Below are positions 21,070-30,566 of a stretch of DNA of 64,000 nucleotides, one piece after another. The notes beneath the pieces were generated by a model that had not been told where the DNA came from, ran no database searches, and worked only from the letters and a program-made list of their open reading frames with translations. Within the stretch, counting starts at the first letter, position 1, and each line of letters starts with the position of its first letter. The position numbers were made by a program, and so were the translations under genes. The stretch covers positions 744,001-808,000 of the forward strand of contig JAYQMT010000005.1 of assembly GCA_038143955.1 (NCBI GenBank), in the 5' to 3' direction. This stretch comes from Porticoccus sp038143955 (GTDB taxonomy: Bacteria > Pseudomonadota > Gammaproteobacteria > Pseudomonadales > Porticoccaceae).

Positions 21070-21579
21070 ATGATTACATTGAACACTAACTTCGGTGACA
21101 TAGTTATTGAATTAAATTTTGACGATGCGCCACTATCTTCCGCGAACTTTTTACAATACTGTCGTGATGGTTTTTATACTGATACTATTTTTCATAGAGT
21201 CATAGGTAATTTTATGATTCAGGGTGGGGGATTCAACGAGACAATGAAACAGAAAGAAACTCGGGAGCCTATTCAAAATGAGGCGGATAACGGGCTATTA
21301 AATAATACAGGAACCCTCGCAATGGCTAGAACTAATGATCCACATTCTGCTAGCTCCCAATTCTTTATTAATGTTGCTGACAATAGCTTCTTGAATCATA
21401 CTGGAAAAAATGCACAAGGCTGGGGTTATGCAGTATTCGGAAGAGTCATAGAGGGTATGGAAGTAGTTAACAAGATCAAAGCAGTACCAACTGGTAATAA
21501 TGGCCCTCATAGTGACGTTCCGATTGGAGTCGTTTCTATAAGCGGTGTCTCTGTGAGTGATGATTATGCTGACAAATGA
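21070..21579 (+). CDS. ppiB: Peptidyl-prolyl cis-trans isomerase B (cyclophilin)
   Basis: A 169-residue cytoplasmic cyclophilin with no signal peptide. Active-site landmarks are FHRVIGNFMIQGG, MARTNDPHSASSQFFIN and the FGRVIEGMEVV segment. It accelerates proline isomerisation during folding. It is 24 bases upstream of lpxH on the same strand, a pairing seen in pseudomonads and other gammaproteobacteria. Confidence 0.95.
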   Translation: MITLNTNFGDIVIELNFDDAPLSSANFLQYCRDGFYTDTIFHRVIGNFMIQGGGFNETMKQKETREPIQNEADNGLLNNTGTLAMARTNDPHSASSQFFINVADNSFLNHTGKNAQGWGYAVFGRVIEGMEVVNKIKAVPTGNNGPHSDVPIGVVSISGVSVSDDYADK

Positions 21580-21603
21580 AGTTGCTGTTAAAAATTTGAT
21601 GAA

Positions 21604-22323
21604 ATGCCTTCACTATTAATTTCAGATTTACATCTCTCGCCTTATCATCCTGAAATATGCGAGGCTTTTTTTAATTTTTTAAGAAATGAAGCTGCTGATT
21701 CGACGTCTTTATATATACTTGGTGATCTATTTGAAGCTTGGATAGGTGATGACGACCAAGAGCCTTTATCTCGGCAAGTTATATCATCTCTCAAAAGTCT
21801 CACAGATAACGGTGTAGCTGTTTATTTAATGCCAGGAAATAGAGATTTTTTATATGGCAAAAGGTTTGTAACACAAACAGGTTGCAAGCTTTTACTGGAT
21901 TACCATGTTTTAAAATATCCAAATAAAAGGGTACTTTTGCTTCATGGTGATATACTTTGCACAGAAGATAAGCAATATCAAAGATTTAGATACATAGTCA
22001 GAAGTCGCTTATTACGATTTATATTAACCAGCTTACCCATATCAATCAGACAAAAGATAGCCAAAAGTTTACGTTCAAAAAGTATAGCGCTTAATACTAA
22101 TAAACCAGAAAATATAATGGATGTTTCAGAACCAGAAGTTGAGCGTTTAATGAAAAAATATGACGCAAATATCATGATACATGGCCATACCCATAGACCC
22201 AGAAGACATCAACAAAAATATGGGGAAAGGATTGTACTGGGTGATTGGGATAACAATGGATGGTATATTCGAATAAATAATGAAGAGAATCTCGAACTGT
22301 TAACTTTTAAAATAAAATATTGA
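21604..22323 (+). CDS. lpxH: UDP-2,3-diacylglucosamine diphosphatase LpxH
   Basis: A 239-residue calcineurin-like phosphoesterase that cleaves UDP-2,3-diacylglucosamine to lipid X in lipid A synthesis, at the inner face of the cytoplasmic membrane. All metal-binding motifs are present: ISDLHLS, LGDLFEAWIGDD, GNRDFLYG, LLHGD and HGHTHRP. The length is typical. It overlaps no neighbour and is convergent with pyrD, with stops 17 bases apart. Confidence 0.96.
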   Translation: MPSLLISDLHLSPYHPEICEAFFNFLRNEAADSTSLYILGDLFEAWIGDDDQEPLSRQVISSLKSLTDNGVAVYLMPGNRDFLYGKRFVTQTGCKLLLDYHVLKYPNKRVLLLHGDILCTEDKQYQRFRYIVRSRLLRFILTSLPISIRQKIAKSLRSKSIALNTNKPENIMDVSEPEVERLMKKYDANIMIHGHTHRPRRHQQKYGERIVLGDWDNNGWYIRINNEENLELLTFKIKY

Positions 22324-22340
22324 GGAAGTTTATCGATAAA

Positions 22341-23342
22341 TCAATCTGCATTGATAATTCTATCAATTAAAGCTGGACCCTTGTAAATTAACCCAGTGTA
22401 TATCTGAACAAGATCTGCTCCAGAATCTAATTTTCTCTGGAAGTCAGCCAAATTCATTACTCCTCCAGAAGCTATTATAGGAAAATCTTTTCCAACCAGT
22501 GACCTTAACGTCACTAAAATTTCAGTTGATAACTCAAGTAGAGGTTTACCACTTATCCCTCCTTTTCCTGATGGATGATTATGTACATTTGAAGTATTTG
22601 TACATATTATTCCATCAATATTTTCTTCTAAAATCACATCAACGAGCTGCTTTAAATAATTATCATCAGTATTCGGGGATATTTTTAAAAAAAGTGGCAC
22701 GTACATATAAGTCTTTGACAATTCAATTTGTTTTAACTTCAGGCTAGATATTAAGTCAGAGAAGTATTCTTTATTGAAGAGGTCTCTGAGACCTTCAGTA
22801 TTGGGTGAAGAAATATTAATTGCTATATAGTCAGCATAGGGGAAAACTTTCTCCAGACAAATCAAGTAATCATCTTTTGCCCTTTTTAATGGAGTATCAA
22901 AGTTCTTACCAATGCTTATACCCAGCGGAATTGATGATTTGCGAATAGAAACTCTTTCAACTAAATAATCAACACCTTTATTATTAAATCCCAAGCTATT
23001 AACTAAAGCTTCTTGGGAACTAATTCTGAATAGTCTAGGCTTGATATTTCCTTTTTGAGGTCTTGGTGTGACAGTACCAAGTTCTAGAAACCCAAACCCT
23101 AAACATGCTAAAGCATCAATATAGTCACCATTTTTATCCAAGCCTGCAGCAAGGCCTAGTTTATTTTTAAAGGATATACCTTTAAAAATTATATTAGTAT
23201 TATTGTTCTGGGTGACTCTGAAACCCAGCAGACATAATAATCTCAAAGAAATTAACCCTAGCTCATGGGAAAATTCAGCTGGAAAAATTTTCATTGCCGA
23301 AGTGCAGAAAGTCACAAAATATAATACTAATTTTTTAAGCAT
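22341..23342 (-). CDS. pyrD: Dihydroorotate dehydrogenase (quinone), class 2
   Basis: A 333-residue membrane-associated flavoenzyme of pyrimidine synthesis that passes electrons to ubiquinone. The hydrophobic N-terminal helix pair binds the membrane. GLAAGLDKNGDYIDAL, GFLELGTVTPRPQ, NISSPNTEGLRDL (with the class 2 Ser base) and the FMN-binding SGGVMNLADF are seen. It is transcribed toward lpxH and stands alone. Confidence 0.95.
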   Translation of the reverse strand: MLKKLVLYFVTFCTSAMKIFPAEFSHELGLISLRLLCLLGFRVTQNNNTNIIFKGISFKNKLGLAAGLDKNGDYIDALACLGFGFLELGTVTPRPQKGNIKPRLFRISSQEALVNSLGFNNKGVDYLVERVSIRKSSIPLGISIGKNFDTPLKRAKDDYLICLEKVFPYADYIAINISSPNTEGLRDLFNKEYFSDLISSLKLKQIELSKTYMYVPLFLKISPNTDDNYLKQLVDVILEENIDGIICTNTSNVHNHPSGKGGISGKPLLELSTEILVTLRSLVGKDFPIIASGGVMNLADFQRKLDSGADLVQIYTGLIYKGPALIDRIINAD

Positions 23343-23442
23343 AGATTCATTATAAGTTCACTATGGTAAGAATATTAAGAAAAGTACGAAAAATATTCTC
23401 TTCGTAAACTAATCTTAGTCAAATGTATCTTGTCACCAGTTA

Positions 23443-24048
23443 CTAGGGACACCCAGAATGGAAGAAAAATTCGTCATCCGAGTTTTGTATAAGTAATAGT
23501 TCTTGTTTACGTATCACTTTAACACGGTCATCAAAGGTACTGTCTGATATTTTTTTAGCTAGATTCAAATAATCTTCAAAATGTCGACCTTCCGATTTGA
23601 GTAAAGATAAATAAAATTTCTTTAAATCTTTATCAAGATAAGGAGCTAGTTTAGAAAACCTCTCACAAGATCTCGCCTCAATGAAGGCTCCGACTATTAA
23701 CGTATCAATCAATCGAGCTGGCTCATATGTTCTAATTTTTTTTCTTAAGCCCGAAGCATATTTGGAAGCATCAATATTGTAATACTCTATACCTCTAGTT
23801 TTCATAATATGAATAACTTGCTCAAAGTGTCGCATTTCTTCGCGAACTAATTTCGACATCTTATTAACTAGATCAAAATTATTGGGGTACCTATATATCA
23901 AACTCAGCGCAGTGCTAGCAGCTTTCTTTTCACAATTAGCATGATCGATTAGTAATTTTTCTTGGTTATTAAGCGCCTTTGACACCCATTTTTTTGATGT
24001 TTCACAGGGTAGAAAATCTATTATTTCTTTTGCGCAAGTTTCTGGCAC
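23443..24048 (-). CDS. miaE: tRNA 2-methylthio-N6-isopentenyladenosine hydroxylase MiaE
   Basis: A 201-residue ferritin-like diiron monooxygenase that hydroxylates ms2i6A37 of tRNAs reading U-starting codons. Diiron ligands are in NCEKKAASTAL, EEMRHFEQV, EARSCERF and SEGRHFEDY. The N-terminal FLPCETSKKWV and LLIDHANCEKKAAS are diagnostic. The start is GTG at 24048 with an AAGGA ribosome site upstream. MiaE implies an aerobic lifestyle and the presence of MiaA and MiaB elsewhere. Confidence 0.93.
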   Translation of the reverse strand: MPETCAKEIIDFLPCETSKKWVSKALNNQEKLLIDHANCEKKAASTALSLIYRYPNNFDLVNKMSKLVREEMRHFEQVIHIMKTRGIEYYNIDASKYASGLRKKIRTYEPARLIDTLIVGAFIEARSCERFSKLAPYLDKDLKKFYLSLLKSEGRHFEDYLNLAKKISDSTFDDRVKVIRKQELLLIQNSDDEFFFHSGCP

Positions 24049-24397
24049 GAAATTGTATCCTTATTCAAATTTTCTTTGTGATTATCTACATTGAAAAATA
24101 AAAAATTATAATTAAACCAAAAATTCATTTATATCTTATCACTATGTAATTAAGGTAGCTTATGGGTAATAACTTGTAAATCATAAAATATGTGGAGCTA
24201 ATTACCTCAAAAAAATACTTTTTTAAAATGAATCGAAAATCAGTGTCACTTTGCTGGGTATTTTATAGTAGAATATTGCCCCCATATAATATTGTCTCTC
24301 AAAACTAATGGACAACTAAAAATAAACGATCCATCTTTGAAGACAAATTATAATAAAAGATTAAACTTAATAAAGTACTAATATGTGAGAAATTTGA
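24049..24397. other. Gene-free 349-bp divergent region between miaE and acnB
   Basis: Very AT-rich sequence that must contain the divergent promoters of miaE and acnB. An exact TATAAT near 24349 lies about 45 bases before the acnB start, but I see no convincing -35 box at the right distance. No ORF or structured RNA was recognised. Confidence 0.5.
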
Positions 24398-27202
24398 ATG
24401 AGCTTATATACAGATTATATGGATGAAATCGATAACCGTAAAAGGGATCTAGGATTAAATCCGAAGCCAATTGACAGTGCTGATTTACTGGCAGAGATTA
24501 TCACCCAAATCAAAGATACCAAAAATGAACATCGCACAGATTCCCTGAAGTTCTTCATTTACAATACACTACCAGGTACAACTGGCGCTGCTGGCGTGAA
24601 AGCACAATTACTTAAAGAGATTATTCTGGGTCAATCTAAAGTTGAGGAAATCACATTAGAATTTGCCTTCGAGCTGCTTTCTCACATGAAAGGCGGGCCC
24701 TCTATTAAAGTTCTGCTAGATCTTGCCCTATCTGATGATACAGTGGTTGCCAAACCAGCCGCTGAGGTATTGAAAACGCAGGTATTTTTATACGAAGCCG
24801 ATACTAACCGGCTGATTTCGGCTTTTAAAGCTGGCAATGCTCTTGCCAAGGAAATCCTGAACAGTTACTCACAAGCCGATTTCTTCACCAAACTACCTGA
24901 AATTGAAGAGACTATTAAAATCGTCACTTATATCGCTGGCGAAGGCGACATCTCTACTGACTTGTTGTCTCCGGGTAATCAAGCACACTCGCGTGCTGAC
25001 CGAGAGCTGCATGGCCAGTGCATGATTTCTCCCGAAGCTCAGGAAGAAATCGTTGGGTTGCAAAAGAAACACCCTGATGCCAAAGTGATGTTGATCGCTG
25101 AGAAAGGCACTATGGGGGTGGGCTCTTCACGCATGTCTGGCGTCAATAATGTTGCCCTATGGGCAGGTAAGCAAGCTAGTCCATATGTGCCATTCGTCAA
25201 TATCGCTCCAATTGTTGCCGGTACTAACGGTATCTCTCCAATTTTTTTGACCACCGTTGACGTTACTGGTGGCATTGGTCTCGACCTGCAAAACTGGGTT
25301 AAAAAAACAGATGTCAAGGGCAATACCGTTTTTGATGATAATGGCGATGCCGTGCTGGAAGAGGCATATTCAGTGGCTACTGGTACTGTACTCACTATCA
25401 ATACTAAAAAACACAAGCTCTACAACGGCGACACAGAACTAGCAGACGTCTCTTCTGCGTTCACACCTCAAAAGATTGAATTCATGAGGGCCGGTGGTTC
25501 TTACGCTGTTGTCTTTGGTAAAAAGCTACAAACCATTGCAGCTGATGCTTTAGGGATTAAACCTGCTCTGGTTTACTCTCCATCTAAAGAAATTTCTATT
25601 AAGGGTCAAGGTCTTACTGCTGTTGAAAAGATCTTCAATAGGAACGCTCTGGGCGTGGCATCTAGTGCCCCGCTGCATGCCGGTTCTGACGTTCGCGTTA
25701 AAGTGAATATCGTCGGCTCTCAAGATACTACTGGCCCTATGACTTGTCAGGAACTTGAAGCTATGGCGGCTTCTGTGATCTCGCCAAGTGTTGATGGTGC
25801 TTATCAATCCGGTTGTCATACAGCTTCTGTTTGGGATAGTAAAGCAAAAGCTAATATTCCAAAGTTGATGTCATTCATGAACAATTTCGGGCTGATCACT
25901 GCGCGCGATCCCAAAAGTTCTTACCACGCTATGACCGACGTAATCCATAAAGTTTTGAATGATATAACTGTGGATGACCGTGCCATCATCATCGGTGGTG
26001 ACTCCCACACCCGTATGTCTAAGGGTATTGCTTTTGGTGCAGATTCGGGCACCGTAGCTGTCGCACTAGCTACCGGTGAATCAGCTATGCCGATTCCTGA
26101 GTCTGTGAAGGTTACCTTCATAGGTGACATGAGAAACCATATGGATTTCCGCGATGTAGTGCATGCTACTCAGGCGCAGATGCTCAAGCAGTTCAACGGC
26201 GAGAATGTATTCCAAGGTCGTGTTATCGAAGTACAGATCGGTACTCTACTAGCTGACCAAGCGTTCACATTCACCGACTGGACTGCAGAGATGAAGGCAA
26301 AAGCCTCTATCTGTATCTCTGACGATAAAACTCTGATCAAGTCGTTGGAGCTTGCTAAGAGTCGTATTCAGATCATGATCGACAAGGGTATGGAAAACCA
26401 TGTGGAGATGCTGCAGGGTCTTATCGATATAGCCGATAAGCGTATTGCTGAAATCCAGTCGGGAAAGAATCCAGCTTTGGCTCCAGATAATAATGCTAAG
26501 TACTTCGCAGAAGTAGTTATTGATCTAGATCAAATCGATGAGCCAATGATTGCTGATCCCGACGTAAACAACGAAGATCCCTCTAAGCGCTATACCCACG
26601 ATACTATTCGTCCAGTGTCTTACTACGGCGGTAACAAAAGCGTTGACCTAGGCTTTGTCGGTTCTTGTATGGTACACAAAGGCGATATGCAGATTATCGC
26701 TCAGATGTTGCGTAACCTTGAAACTCAGGGCGAGATTCACTTCAAAGCACCGCTGGTTATTGCCCCACCCACTTACAATATCGTTGATGAGTTGAAGGCG
26801 GAAGGTGACTGGGAACTTTTACAGAAATACGCGGGTTTTGAATTTGACGATGGCGATCCTAAAGGAGCCGCTCGTTCGCAGTACCAGAATATTATGTATT
26901 TAGAGCGTCCCGGTTGTAATCTATGTATGGGTAACCAAGAGAAGGCTGCTAAAGGCGACACAGTAATGGCTACCTCTACCCGCCTCTTCCAAGGTCGTGT
27001 AGTAGAAGATACTGACGAAAAGAAAGGTGAGTCACTGCTGGCCTCTACGCCAATGGTTGTACTATCAAGCATCTTGGGTCGCATCCCAACTATCAAAGAG
27101 TATAAAGCGGCTGTTGAAGGTCTTACCCTAACCGATTTCGTGCCGCCCTCGATAGACCTAAGTGTAGAGCCGCAAGCTATGCCGGTAAGGGTTATCGGCT
27201 AG
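24398..27202 (+). CDS. acnB: Aconitate hydratase B / 2-methylisocitrate dehydratase, long Bacteroidetes-like form
   Basis: A 934-residue AcnB, longer than the about 865 residues of the enterobacterial enzyme. It interconverts citrate and isocitrate in the TCA cycle and may act on 2-methylisocitrate. Seen are an N-terminal HEAT-like domain, the swivel domain with GEGDISTDLLSPG and GTMGVGSSRMSGVNN, VGSQDTTGPMT, GGDSHTRMSKG, and the cluster cysteines in GSCMVHKGD and PGCNLCMGNQ. The opening (YTDYMDEIDNRK, NPKPID) and internal insertions resemble flavobacterial AcnB as I remember it. The gene uses more C and G in third positions than its neighbours, which fits either transfer or high expression. 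Confidence 0.93.
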   Translation: MSLYTDYMDEIDNRKRDLGLNPKPIDSADLLAEIITQIKDTKNEHRTDSLKFFIYNTLPGTTGAAGVKAQLLKEIILGQSKVEEITLEFAFELLSHMKGGPSIKVLLDLALSDDTVVAKPAAEVLKTQVFLYEADTNRLISAFKAGNALAKEILNSYSQADFFTKLPEIEETIKIVTYIAGEGDISTDLLSPGNQAHSRADRELHGQCMISPEAQEEIVGLQKKHPDAKVMLIAEKGTMGVGSSRMSGVNNVALWAGKQASPYVPFVNIAPIVAGTNGISPIFLTTVDVTGGIGLDLQNWVKKTDVKGNTVFDDNGDAVLEEAYSVATGTVLTINTKKHKLYNGDTELADVSSAFTPQKIEFMRAGGSYAVVFGKKLQTIAADALGIKPALVYSPSKEISIKGQGLTAVEKIFNRNALGVASSAPLHAGSDVRVKVNIVGSQDTTGPMTCQELEAMAASVISPSVDGAYQSGCHTASVWDSKAKANIPKLMSFMNNFGLITARDPKSSYHAMTDVIHKVLNDITVDDRAIIIGGDSHTRMSKGIAFGADSGTVAVALATGESAMPIPESVKVTFIGDMRNHMDFRDVVHATQAQMLKQFNGENVFQGRVIEVQIGTLLADQAFTFTDWTAEMKAKASICISDDKTLIKSLELAKSRIQIMIDKGMENHVEMLQGLIDIADKRIAEIQSGKNPALAPDNNAKYFAEVVIDLDQIDEPMIADPDVNNEDPSKRYTHDTIRPVSYYGGNKSVDLGFVGSCMVHKGDMQIIAQMLRNLETQGEIHFKAPLVIAPPTYNIVDELKAEGDWELLQKYAGFEFDDGDPKGAARSQYQNIMYLERPGCNLCMGNQEKAAKGDTVMATSTRLFQGRVVEDTDEKKGESLLASTPMVVLSSILGRIPTIKEYKAAVEGLTLTDFVPPSIDLSVEPQAMPVRVIG

Positions 27203-27251
27203 CTTTTGATTTTTAATAAACTTAATATACTAAGTACTTGAATGTTGAAAT

Positions 27252-28250
27252 TTACTGCTTATCTATATTGCGTTGCTTGTTTTTTAGTTCTATTTTTCTT
27301 TCCCTGCGATTGGATGCTTCGGATTTTATTGAGGAGCCAAGATGCGCCTCTCCTCTTTTTTTAGCTAGGCTGATCTGTTCTTCTCTATCTTTATAGCGCT
27401 TGATTTGTTTACTGCTATGTTGACCGACACAATGATGGCAACTGATACCTTTTTTGTAATTCTCATAGTTTTTTTCTTCATCTGTTATGGGCATTCGACA
27501 TGCATGGCATTGATCATAGCAACCCTTCTCTAAATTATGATTTACCGTAACTCTATTATCAAAGACAAAGCATTCGCCCCTCCATGTTGAATTACTCTCA
27601 GAGACTTTCTCAAGATAGCTAAGAATTCCGCCTTTCAAGTGAAAAACTTTCTCAAAACCCTGTTGTTTTAAGTAGGCTGTAGATTTTTCGCATCTAATCC
27701 CACCCGTACAAAACATTGCAATTTTCTTTTTATCATTTAATTTCAGATGTTTCTTTGCTTTATCAGGAAATTCTCGAAAATTCTTTGTTTCAAGATTCAC
27801 GGAATTAATAAATGTGCCAATTTTTACTTCATAGTCATTTCTGGTGTCAACAACTAAAACATCAGGATCAGCAATAAACTCATTCCACTCATCTGGATCT
27901 ATATAAGTTCCAACTAGTTCATTTGGATTTATACGCTCAACACCCATCGTTACTATTTCTTTTTTCAATTTAACTTTTGTTCTATAAAAAGGCTGCTCTT
28001 CAACATAAGATTTTTTAGCCTCTAAATTTGAAAAACGAGCGTCTTTCTCTAACCATTTTATAACTGCATCAACACCCTTTTTTGGACCAGAAATTGTTCC
28101 ATTAATACCCTCTGGAGCTAACAAAAAAGTACCGAGAACAGACTCCCTAACCATCAAATTATAAAGTGGTGTGCGAAACGATTCAAAATCTGGAAATTTT
28201 GCAAAACGATATACAGAGAGAACAACTAAGCTCAAATTAGACTTAGACAT
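27252..28250 (-). CDS. trhO: tRNA uridine-34 hydroxylase TrhO (rhodanese family)
   Basis: A 332-residue UPF0176/YceA-type protein that forms 5-hydroxyuridine at the wobble position of tRNA using oxygen. The N-terminal acylphosphatase-like part ends in LLAPEGINGTISG. The central rhodanese domain has VVDTRNDYEVKIGTF and the catalytic Cys in MFCTGGIRCEKSTAYL. A Cys-rich C-terminal region (CHACRMPITDEEK, ISCHHCVG) follows. It is convergent with acnB. The family is oxygen-dependent, matching miaE nearby. Confidence 0.92.
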   Translation of the reverse strand: MSKSNLSLVVLSVYRFAKFPDFESFRTPLYNLMVRESVLGTFLLAPEGINGTISGPKKGVDAVIKWLEKDARFSNLEAKKSYVEEQPFYRTKVKLKKEIVTMGVERINPNELVGTYIDPDEWNEFIADPDVLVVDTRNDYEVKIGTFINSVNLETKNFREFPDKAKKHLKLNDKKKIAMFCTGGIRCEKSTAYLKQQGFEKVFHLKGGILSYLEKVSESNSTWRGECFVFDNRVTVNHNLEKGCYDQCHACRMPITDEEKNYENYKKGISCHHCVGQHSSKQIKRYKDREEQISLAKKRGEAHLGSSIKSEASNRRERKIELKNKQRNIDKQ

Positions 28251-28421
28251 GAATTTTCCTGATTGTTTAAACTGTCTGAAGACATAGAAAAAATTATATA
28301 TAATATTTTATCAACATATCATCTATCTATAAACAGAACTTTTAAGACAATATGAGTTATCGACAATAAAGGATACTCAAGTTATTGTCTTTATATAAGT
28401 TATTAAACTGGAACCAAGAGC

Positions 28422-28909
28422 ATGGGTTTATTTATAATATTGGTCGTCATCTTGATAGCAGGCTATTTTTACTATGCAAAGACCAAGAGTACTGATTCAC
28501 TGGAAAGAAAAAAACGATTATTTAAGAACAGCTTTTATTTATTAATAATAATTACTATTGCTTTAGCTCTATCTGGTCGAATTTCATGGATAATAGCTGC
28601 AGTTACAGCATTGATACCTATAGCAAAATTCATTTTTTATTCCTGTGGAGAGGTCTTCCGTTTATTCAAATATGGATGAGATCTCGAAGATTTAAAGAAG
28701 ATAAAAACACTTCATCACAAAAAAATAATGCAATCACTGAATCTGAAGCATTGGAAATACTTGGTCTAGAGCCGGGATCTAGTGATGAGCAAATTATCCA
28801 AGCACACAGAGAGCTCATGCAAAAGATCCACCCTGATAGAGGTGGAAACAACTATATGGCAACGAAATTGAATCTAGCTAGAGATCTACTCTTGGGAAAA
28901 AAAGATTGA
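28422..28909 (+). CDS. Membrane-anchored J-domain (DnaJ-like) protein, frameshifted
   Basis: The first frame gives two hydrophobic segments (MGLFIILVVILIAGYFYYA and a second around residues 38-72). The second frame gives LPFIQIWMRSRRF and then a short C-terminal J-like domain: SEALEILGLEPGSS, IIQAHRELMQKIHPDRGG, TKLNLARDLLLG. The HPD motif needed to stimulate DnaK is present. The frame breaks at a T6 run (28633-28638). Rejoined length is about 163 residues. The architecture matches TIM14/DjlA-like small membrane J proteins common in gammaproteobacteria. It would recruit Hsp70 to the inner membrane; the client is unknown. Confidence 0.75.
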
Positions 28910-28910
28910 A

Positions 28911-29150
28911 TTACGAAATTTCTATATTCTTTGCAAGAATTCTTTTGAGGCTTGCCAAGTCTCTATTAATTGCATTAACCTCGTCCCAAAGAATTTCATT
29001 TTCTGCAAGCAGCAGTTTTTCTAAAGCCTCTAGTTCGAATATCTTTTTTTTTATTGAATATTCAACATTCATAAACTGCACACTAAAAAAATTCTTTCTA
29101 CTAATTGAATTGATTTTCATATCTAAAGAGATTTTTTTATTTTTTTCCAA
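28911..29150 (-). CDS. Small coiled-coil protein of unknown function
   Basis: Up to 79 residues, with a Leu/Ile-rich heptad-like stretch (FELEALEKLLLAENEIL, then VNAINRDLASLKRIL) suggesting a short coiled coil. The first possible start is TTG at 29150; an ATG at 29120 would give 69 residues. Its stop codon lies one base from the stop of the convergent J-domain gene. No family is recognised. It may be a real small protein or chance; the tight convergent packing favours a gene. Confidence 0.42.
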   Translation of the reverse strand: MEKNKKISLDMKINSISRKNFFSVQFMNVEYSIKKKIFELEALEKLLLAENEILWDEVNAINRDLASLKRILAKNIEIS

Positions 29151-29319
29151 AAAATTTAGGTATCAACCCTCACCAAATAACAAGAATAATAATCAAAATA
29201 GATAGGCAGCGATTTATGCTAAATTTTTATTCATATAGCCAAGATTACCTACATTATTTTTAAATAATAAGGAAATAAGTTAAATTTCATTCTCGAATTA
29301 AGTACCAATCACTCAAAAA

Positions 29320-29520
29320 TTAATGATTGTGACCTTCATCTTCTTGATGATCACTATCACTCTCTTCTTTGTCATGCCCTTGATGTTCTTCGTTATCCTT
29401 TTGACCTTTGTCAGCAGCACGAACTTCATCTGCGTCATGACTTGTTCCACAATGATTAGCATAAACGCTTGGCATTGCCGCTAGAATTAAAAAATAAAAC
29501 ACTATTTGTAGTACTTTCAT
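29320..29520 (-). CDS. Secreted His/Asp/Glu-rich mini-protein, putative metal binder
   Basis: A 66-residue protein. The first about 21 residues (KVLQIVFYFLILAAMPSVYA) are a clear Sec signal peptide with an AxA-type cleavage site. The mature part of about 45 residues is hydrophilic and ends in repeated His and acidic residues (EEHQGHDKEESDSDHQ, EGHNH). One Cys follows the cleavage site. An AAGG ribosome site is 9 bases before ATG. It probably binds Zn, Cu or Ni in the periplasm, which is inferred from composition only. No family is recognised. Confidence 0.6.
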   Translation of the reverse strand: MKVLQIVFYFLILAAMPSVYANHCGTSHDADEVRAADKGQKDNEEHQGHDKEESDSDHQEDEGHNH

Positions 29521-29924
29521 AACATATTACCTTTTTATATTTTTTAAAATATTTTTAGACAAAATAAATTAAACGAAATGCTTATAGCTATTTTAGTTTT
29601 CAACTATAATCGATTGAAGTCAAGTAATAATGAAAATATATAGAAATAATTTAGGTATGTAGAAAATCAAAACAGGAAACCCTGTTGTCTAAGTTTCCTT
29701 AGTAAGCAAACGACTACCCCCTTATCACTTTATAGAAATTTGCGTTCTTGTCTTTTGTAACAATAGAATGGTGGATGTTTTGAATGTTTCTAAAAATTTT
29801 ATCAACAAAAATAACATATAGAATTATCAATGATTAGCTGGATTATTATTGCTGAATAACCAGCAACTAAATTATGCATTATTTTAGAGATTATCAGTTG
29901 TCACAAGCATTCCTATATTTATCG
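29521..29924. other. 404-bp gene-free AT-rich region
   Basis: The right-hand end of this stretch presumably carries the promoter of the His-rich mini-protein. Otherwise I see no ORF with a credible start, no tRNA-like fold and no repeat. Confidence 0.5.
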
Positions 29925-30065
29925 TTAGTCTCTCCTGTTTGCAGACCAAACGATTAGAGTACCAGTTAGAATAAGAATACTTAAAACTTCTAAAGCATAA
30001 CCACTTACACCAGTAAGGTAGGCTAGAGTGGCTGCTATAAGTCCCAATAGAATGCGTATTATCAT
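29925..30065 (-). CDS. 46-residue two-helix membrane peptide
   Basis: ATG at 30065 opens a 46-codon frame. It encodes IRILLGLIAATLAYLTGV, a short turn (SGYALEV), and a second hydrophobic helix ending VWSANRRD. The hairpin with a basic C-terminal tail is typical of real small inner-membrane proteins. A GAGTTAGAG stretch upstream may act as a weak ribosome site. No homologue is recognised. It is easily missed by length cut-offs. Confidence 0.45.
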   Translation of the reverse strand: MIIRILLGLIAATLAYLTGVSGYALEVLSILILTGTLIVWSANRRD

Positions 30066-30296
30066 TTCTCTAACTCATTTTTTAGTTTTTCTTTTCGGTT
30101 AATCCTTGTTCTTTTAACAATCAAACCAAAATTTAGATTCTAATAATGGTTACAAAAAACCATATTGCCGTTCTTTTTGCATACAGTTCACTGTTTATTT
30201 TACACAAGAAAACAGAAAACTCACATTCTTTGCTTGTTAGTTAAGTTGCGAGGTCTTTTTTCAGATTCTTTCCCTCAAATTTACCAATACAGTCAT

Positions 30297-30566
30297 AAAA
30301 TGACTTATATGGGCAGCTTAGGTATTGAACATGATTTAGATGAAGATGCCGATGACTTATCTGTATCAGTTAGTGGTGTGTCAGGATTAACCGCAGCCAG
30401 TATGACTGATGGTGGAGAAGATAAAACCCGACTCTTAGGTTCTGTGGGTGCACGTTTCTTCGTGACACCGAATCAACGATTGGAAGTTAAGTTAATGTAC
30501 GAACAGCTCAGATATAACAATGCTGATAATACCACTGCTTATGTCAATTATACGACTGGGTTTTAA
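30297..30566 (+). pseudogene. Orphan C-terminal piece of an autotransporter-type beta-barrel
   Basis: About 88 residues with alternating strands and a terminal Phe: YMGSLGIEHDLDED, TRLLGSVGARFFVTPNQRLEVKLMYEQLRY, YVNYTTGF. This resembles the last four or so strands of an autotransporter or porin barrel, ending with the outer-membrane insertion signal. The upstream frame (30165-30296) is not barrel-like and no signal peptide exists, so it is read as the remnant of a deleted large surface protein. Its base composition is slightly richer in G and C than its surroundings. Confidence 0.55.

Noticed and set aside
28906..29205. Plus-strand 99-codon frame after the J-domain gene
   Set aside because: Ser/Phe/Lys-rich composition typical of an antisense shadow of the coiled-coil frame; no family or start signal.
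30165..30296. N-terminal extension of the barrel remnant
   Set aside because: Cys/His-rich translation with no signal peptide or barrel character; the homologous part begins at about 30297.
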